Part shown: positions 29,322 through 32,557 of the stretch, piece after piece | Position numbering within the stretch: the stretch's first letter is position 1 | How the letters are laid out: the number at the start of each line of letters is the position of its first letter | DNA from: JAFGED01 sp964551295 | Lineage (GTDB): Bacteria; Chloroflexota; Anaerolineae; B4-G1 | DNA length: 32,557 nucleotides | Direction: 5' to 3' | NCBI GenBank assembly: GCA_964551295.1 | Contig: CAZKDJ010000024.1 | Span: forward strand, 1-32,557 | Translations under genes and position numbers: made by a program | Notes under the pieces: generated by a model | What the model was told of the DNA's origin: nothing | What the model saw: only the letters and a program-made list of their open reading frames with translations | The model's database searches: none

Positions 29322-30680
29322 ATGAGCAAGGTGGTAACTAACAATGAACGAGGTGGGCGGCCGGAGATTCGGACGGCGCTGCCGGGGCCGAAGGCGGTGG
29401 AGCATCTCGCCAGCGACGAGGCGTTGATCTCGCCCAGTTACACGCGCAGCTATCCTTTCGTGATCGCGTGCGGGGAGGGGGCGTGGGCCTGGGACGTGGA
29501 CGGCAACAAGTTCCTCGACCTGACGACGGGGATCGCCGTCACCGTGGTGGGGCACTCCCATCCACGGGTGGTGGAGGCCATCCGCGACCAGGCCGGGCGA
29601 TTTGTCCACATGTCAGGCACCGATTTCTACTACGAGCTACAGGTGCAACTGGCCGAGCGACTGGAGCGCATCGCGCCGGGCGACACACCCAAGCGCGTCC
29701 ACTATACCAACTCGGGAGCGGAGAGCGTGGAGGCGGCGCTCAAGCTGGCCCGCTACGAGACCCGCCGGCCGCGCTTTCTGGCGTTCGTGGGCGGGTTCCA
29801 CGGCCGGACGATGGGGGCGCTCTCCTTGACCTCTAGCAAGTCGATCCAGCGGCGAGGGTTCGCGCCGCTGGTGCCGGCGGTGATCCACGTGCCGTTCGCC
29901 TATTGCTACCGCTGCCCGATCAATCTCACTTATCCAGACTGTCAGATCGCCTGTCTGGATTGGATCGAGGCGCAGGTCTTTCAGCACCTGACACCGCCGG
30001 ACGAAGTGGCGGCGGTGGTGGTCGAGCCGATCCAGGGGGAGAACGGTTACATCGTGCCGCCGCCGGGCTTTCATGCCAAGCTGCGCGGTATCTGTGACCG
30101 GTATGGCATTCTGCTGATCGCCGACGAGATCCAGTCGGGGATGGGGCGCACGGGCAAATGGCTGGCGATGGCGCATTGGAACGTGGTGCCCGATATCGTC
30201 TGCCTGGCCAAGGGCATCGCCAGCGGCATGCCGCTGGGGGCCATCGTGGCTAGCCGCGGTCTGATGGCGTGGCCGCCGGGAGCGCACGCCAGCACGTTCT
30301 GCGGCAATCCGGTGGCCTGCGCGGCAGCGATGGCGACGCTGGACGTGATTGAGGAGGAGAACCTGCTGGAAAACGCGACACAGATGGGAGAGCGCTTGCA
30401 GGCCGGTCTGCGGTCGCTGGCGCAGGAGCATGAGGTGATCGGCGACGTGCGCGGCCTGGGCTTGATGGTGGGCATTGAGCTGGTGACCGACCGCGAGACG
30501 CAGGAACCGGCCAAGGAGTTGCGCGGCCGTGTAATCCAGAAATGCTACGAGCGGGGTGTGCTGCTTTTGGGCGCCGGTCGGAGCGTGATCCGCTTTATGC
30601 CGCCGCTAAATGTCACGGCCCACGAGATCGACCTGGGATTGGGGGTTTTGGCCGAGGCTCTGCGGGAGGCCGTTGGGTAA
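29322..30680 (+). CDS. Class III aminotransferase (4-aminobutyrate/acetylornithine type)
   Basis: This is a 452-residue PLP enzyme. The cofactor loop is HYTNSGAESVEAALKLARYE; the aspartate of LLIADEIQSGMGRTGK pairs with the pyridine ring; the Schiff-base lysine is K297 in CLAKGIASGMPLGAIV. A cysteine-bearing insertion (YCYRCPINLTYPDCQIACLD) occurs in 4-aminobutyrate/5-aminovalerate-type relatives from Chloroflexota and archaea, as I recall them. GFHGRTMGALSLT is also family-typical. Exact amino donor is uncertain, so no symbol is given. It follows the acyl-CoA dehydrogenase by 3 bases. Confidence 0.93.
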   Translation: MSKVVTNNERGGRPEIRTALPGPKAVEHLASDEALISPSYTRSYPFVIACGEGAWAWDVDGNKFLDLTTGIAVTVVGHSHPRVVEAIRDQAGRFVHMSGTDFYYELQVQLAERLERIAPGDTPKRVHYTNSGAESVEAALKLARYETRRPRFLAFVGGFHGRTMGALSLTSSKSIQRRGFAPLVPAVIHVPFAYCYRCPINLTYPDCQIACLDWIEAQVFQHLTPPDEVAAVVVEPIQGENGYIVPPPGFHAKLRGICDRYGILLIADEIQSGMGRTGKWLAMAHWNVVPDIVCLAKGIASGMPLGAIVASRGLMAWPPGAHASTFCGNPVACAAAMATLDVIEEENLLENATQMGERLQAGLRSLAQEHEVIGDVRGLGLMVGIELVTDRETQEPAKELRGRVIQKCYERGVLLLGAGRSVIRFMPPLNVTAHEIDLGLGVLAEALREAVG

Positions 30681-30703
30681 TCTCAATGATGAGGAGTGAA
30701 AAG

Positions 30704-31069
30704 ATGGCGCACGCAGTGATCAATTTCGAGGAAAAGCTGGCCCAGATCACCGATCAGTGGTCGCCCAAGATCGTGGCCCAATTGAACGATTATCATTTCA
30801 AGCTGGTCAAGTTGCAGGGGGATTTTGTGTGGCACAGTCATCCGGATACCGACGAGGCGTTTCTCGTGATCGAGGGAGAGATGTTTATCGATTTCCGGGA
30901 TGGACCTGCCAAGCTGAAGGCGGGCGAGTTGTTGGTCGTGCCGAAGGGCGTTGAGCACAAGCCGCGCGCGGAGGAGGAATGCCAGGCGTTGCTCATAGAG
31001 CCGGCGGGCACACCCAACACGGGCGACGCGGGCGGCGACCGCACGGTGGAAAACCCCGATTGGATTTGA
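30704..31069 (+). CDS. Small cupin-domain protein
   Basis: The 121-residue single-domain protein starts at ATG 30704, with GAGGAG upstream; ATGs at 30686 and 30689 are in-frame alternatives. The first cupin motif is FVWHSHPDTDEAFLVIEGEM (two histidines and a glutamate), the second GELLVVPKGVEHKPRAEEE with the last histidine, so the metal site is complete. This subgroup is often annotated as mannose-6-phosphate-isomerase-like without proof; function is unknown. It is last in the amino-acid degradation cluster, 23 bases after the aminotransferase. Confidence 0.9.
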   Translation: MAHAVINFEEKLAQITDQWSPKIVAQLNDYHFKLVKLQGDFVWHSHPDTDEAFLVIEGEMFIDFRDGPAKLKAGELLVVPKGVEHKPRAEEECQALLIEPAGTPNTGDAGGDRTVENPDWI

Positions 31070-31076
31070 GTTGGTG

Positions 31077-31104
31077 TTGCCGATTGTTGCTTGACGGGTA
31101 AAAT
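31077..31104 (+). promoter_or_regulatory. Promoter of the DUF72-OsmC operon
   Basis: TTGCCG (31077-31082), a 16-base spacer and TAAAAT (31099-31104). GGGAGAG lies before the ATG at 31141. Confidence 0.5.
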
Positions 31105-31140
31105 AGGCGGAGAGGGGGTCTTTGATAGGGAGAGTGCGGT

Positions 31141-31938
31141 ATGACTATCTTGATCGGTACCAGCGGCTTTAGCTATAAGGATTGGGTCGGGCCGGTATAC
31201 CCGGAGGACTTGCCCAAGCGGGAGTGGCTGTCCTTTTACGCGGGCGAGTTCAAGACCTGCGAGCTGAACTTTAGCTACTACCGCATCCCCAATGCCGGCA
31301 CGTTGGCTTCTATGGCGGCCAAGGTGCCGGAGGGATTCCAGTTCGCCATCAAGGCGTACAAGGGCATCACTCACGAGCGGGAAGACGCGCAAGCTACGCT
31401 TGCGTCGCAGATGGCGCAGTTCGCGCGGGCGTTGGCGCCGCTGGTCGACGCGGACAAGTTTGCCTGCGTGCTGGCCCAGTTCCCGCACTCTTTCCACGCC
31501 GATCCGGCTAACCGTGACTATCTCAAGCGCGTGCGCGAGGGATTTGCTGACCTGCCGGTGGTGGTCGAGTTCCGCTCCCGCGAGTGGATCAGTGATCAGA
31601 CTTTTGACGAGCTGCGCGCGCTGGATTTTGGTTTCTGCTGCGTGGATCAGCCGCGGTTCAAGAGCTTGGTGCCGCCGGTGGCGGTGGCCACGGGGCCGGT
31701 GGCCTATGTGCGCTTCCACGGACGCAATTACGACAAGTGGTGGCAGCATGACGAGGCGTGGGAGCGGTACGATTATTCGTATCGCGATGAGGAATTGCAG
31801 GAGTGGGTGGACAAGATTTACCGGTTGGACGAGGAAGCGCCACTGACGCTGGTCTACATGAATAATCATTGGCAGGGCCAGGCCGTGGGCACTGCGCGGC
31901 AGTTGCGGACGTTGATGGAGGTATCAACGAATGAGTGA
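31141..31938 (+). CDS. DUF72 family protein (YecE-like)
   Basis: The 265-residue protein begins ILIGTSGFSYKDWVGPVYPE and contains CELNFSYYRIPNAGTLASMA, FQFAIKAYKGITHE and FACVLAQFPHSFH, then VAYVRFHGRNYDKWW and VYMNNHWQGQAVGTARQL. These are the hallmark segments of DUF72, a TIM-barrel-like family with no established reaction. It overlaps osmC by 8 bases. Confidence 0.93.
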   Translation: MTILIGTSGFSYKDWVGPVYPEDLPKREWLSFYAGEFKTCELNFSYYRIPNAGTLASMAAKVPEGFQFAIKAYKGITHEREDAQATLASQMAQFARALAPLVDADKFACVLAQFPHSFHADPANRDYLKRVREGFADLPVVVEFRSREWISDQTFDELRALDFGFCCVDQPRFKSLVPPVAVATGPVAYVRFHGRNYDKWWQHDEAWERYDYSYRDEELQEWVDKIYRLDEEAPLTLVYMNNHWQGQAVGTARQLRTLMEVSTNE

Positions 31939-32350
31939 AGCGCGAGTGAAATGGATTGAAAAACGACAGTTCGTCGGCATCGACAGCACGGATCACTCGG
32001 TGGTGATATCCTCGCCGAAAGATGGCGTCGGGGTGAAGCCGTCCGATCTGCTGCTGATCGCCCTGGGGAGCTGCACAGCGTACGACGTGGTGGACATCTT
32101 GGAAAAGAAGCGTCAGAAGCTGACGGGGTTGCAGGTCGTCGTCACCGGCGAGCAGGACGAGGAACCGCCCTGGACGTTTCGCAAGCTGCATATGCAGTTC
32201 ACAGTGCACGGCAGGGGGCTGAAGGAGAAGGCAGTGCAGGACGCGATTGAGCTGGCGGAGGAAAAGTACTGCTCCGTCTCTGCGACGGTGCGCGGCGTGG
32301 CGGAAATCGACTATACGTATGCGATTGTCGAAGGGGAGATTGGAGATTGA
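31931..32350 (+). CDS. OsmC-family protein
   Basis: The 139-residue length is typical. The two redox cysteines are in ALGSCTAYDVVDILEKK and EEKYCSVSATVRG, as in OsmC/Ohr thiol peroxidases that reduce organic hydroperoxides; members of this subgroup (YhfA-like) are not all shown to be active. The last codons and the stop (EGEIGD) fall inside a GATTGGAGATT-type repeat, which has evidently replaced or extended the original end. Confidence 0.92.
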   Translation: MSEARVKWIEKRQFVGIDSTDHSVVISSPKDGVGVKPSDLLLIALGSCTAYDVVDILEKKRQKLTGLQVVVTGEQDEEPPWTFRKLHMQFTVHGRGLKEKAVQDAIELAEEKYCSVSATVRGVAEIDYTYAIVEGEIGD

Positions 32351-32395
32351 CAGATTTCAGATTGGCAGATTGAATCCCATCTGTCAATCTGAAAT
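32333..32395. terminator. Repeat-derived hairpin between osmC and queA
   Basis: A GGAGATTGGAGATTGA repeat at the osmC end merges into a 17-bp stem: ATTTCAGATTGGCAGAT (32354-32370) against ATCTGTCAATCTGAAAT (32379-32395), with one G-T pair and an 8-base loop. It has no clear T-run but is placed where two convergent genes need a terminator. Confidence 0.55.
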
Positions 32396-32402
32396 CGTGA
32401 AA

Positions 32403-32557
32403 TCACACAATCATCATGGCGTCGCCCAAGCTGTAAAATCGGTACCGTTCGCGGATGGCCTCGGCGTAGGCGCGGTCGAGCAGTGCCTTGCCCGCAAAGG
32501 CAGCCACCAGCATCAGCAGCGTCGAGCGCGGCAGGTGAAAGTTGGTGATCAGCGCGT
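32403..32557 (-). CDS. queA: S-adenosylmethionine:tRNA ribosyltransferase-isomerase, C-terminal part
   Basis: The gene enters from the right edge and ends with TGA at 32403-32405. The visible 51 codons read LITNFHLPRSTLLMLVAAFA, then GKALLDRAYAEAIRERYRFY and SLGDAMMIV, the conserved end of QueA. QueA adds the epoxycyclopentane ring to preQ1 in tRNA, the step after Tgt. Only the C-terminal end is present, so its start and promoter cannot be described. Confidence 0.93.
   Translation of the reverse strand, partial: ALITNFHLPRSTLLMLVAAFAGKALLDRAYAEAIRERYRFYSLGDAMMIV

Noticed and set aside
28032..29609. 525-codon open frame on the minus strand
   Set aside because: It is antisense to the acyl-CoA dehydrogenase gene, has no recognisable domain and is a product of high G+C codon bias.
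1..32557. tRNA, rRNA, CRISPR array, transposase or prophage genes
   Set aside because: None could be recognised on either strand; intergenic regions are short and hold only promoters, hairpins and small repeats.

Overview
This is a G+C-rich bacterial window, probably from a Chloroflexota (Anaerolineae-like) genome or metagenome bin. That assignment is inferred from gene content: a multi-domain membrane histidine kinase, an amino-acid-degrading 2-oxoacid:ferredoxin oxidoreductase cluster, Ycf48/BNR propeller proteins, and short intergenic repeats that run into gene ends. No rRNA or tRNA gene is present, so lineage cannot be fixed. A run of exactly 100 N at 2397-2496 is a scaffold join, so the linkage of the first two genes to the rest is an assembly inference.

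Layout. 1-2396: 3' part of a dihydropyrimidinase-family amidohydrolase and a MgtC/DUF4010 membrane protein cut by the gap. 2594-3057: a HU-like DNA-binding protein and a three-armed palindromic terminator. 3092-5579: an A+T-richer restriction-modification cassette (NgoMIV-type nuclease plus amino-methyltransferase) next to a 28-codon relic of another RM gene. 5618-9076: histidine kinase and tgt in one operon. 9151-10474: a LysM/M23 cell-wall peptidase. 10506-15225: a BlaI-type regulatory island. 15392-21287: a JAB-like/E2-like protein followed by a MoxR-DUF58-transglutaminase operon. 21335-24914: obgE, nadD and a double-domain solute-binding lipoprotein, coupled by 4-base overlaps. 25138-31069: response regulator, two-gene oxoacid:ferredoxin oxidoreductase, acyl-CoA dehydrogenase, class III aminotransferase and cupin, which looks like an amino-acid degradation cluster. 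31141-32557: DUF72, OsmC and the 3' end of queA.

The most unusual part is 10506-15225. A BlaI/MecI-like repressor is cotranscribed with a BlaR1-like M56 metallopeptidase whose outer domain is not a penicillin-binding domain but an Asp-box (Ycf48/BNR) beta-propeller. A paralogous propeller is encoded next door as a free lipoprotein. A membrane-anchored LuxR-type regulator lies on the other side. Copies of one dyad (ACYACR-NN-TGTRGT) lie between the -35 and -10 boxes of the lipoprotein and blaI promoters, and a weaker copy lies at the LuxR-type promoter. This predicts one derepressible regulon: propeller senses, M56 cleaves, BlaI falls off, and all three transcription units turn on. A second unusual locus is the JAB-like + E2/RWD-like + helical-repeat protein at 15392-16435.

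Promoter, operator, hairpin and repeat positions were read by eye. Domain names come from recognised motifs, not from searches.
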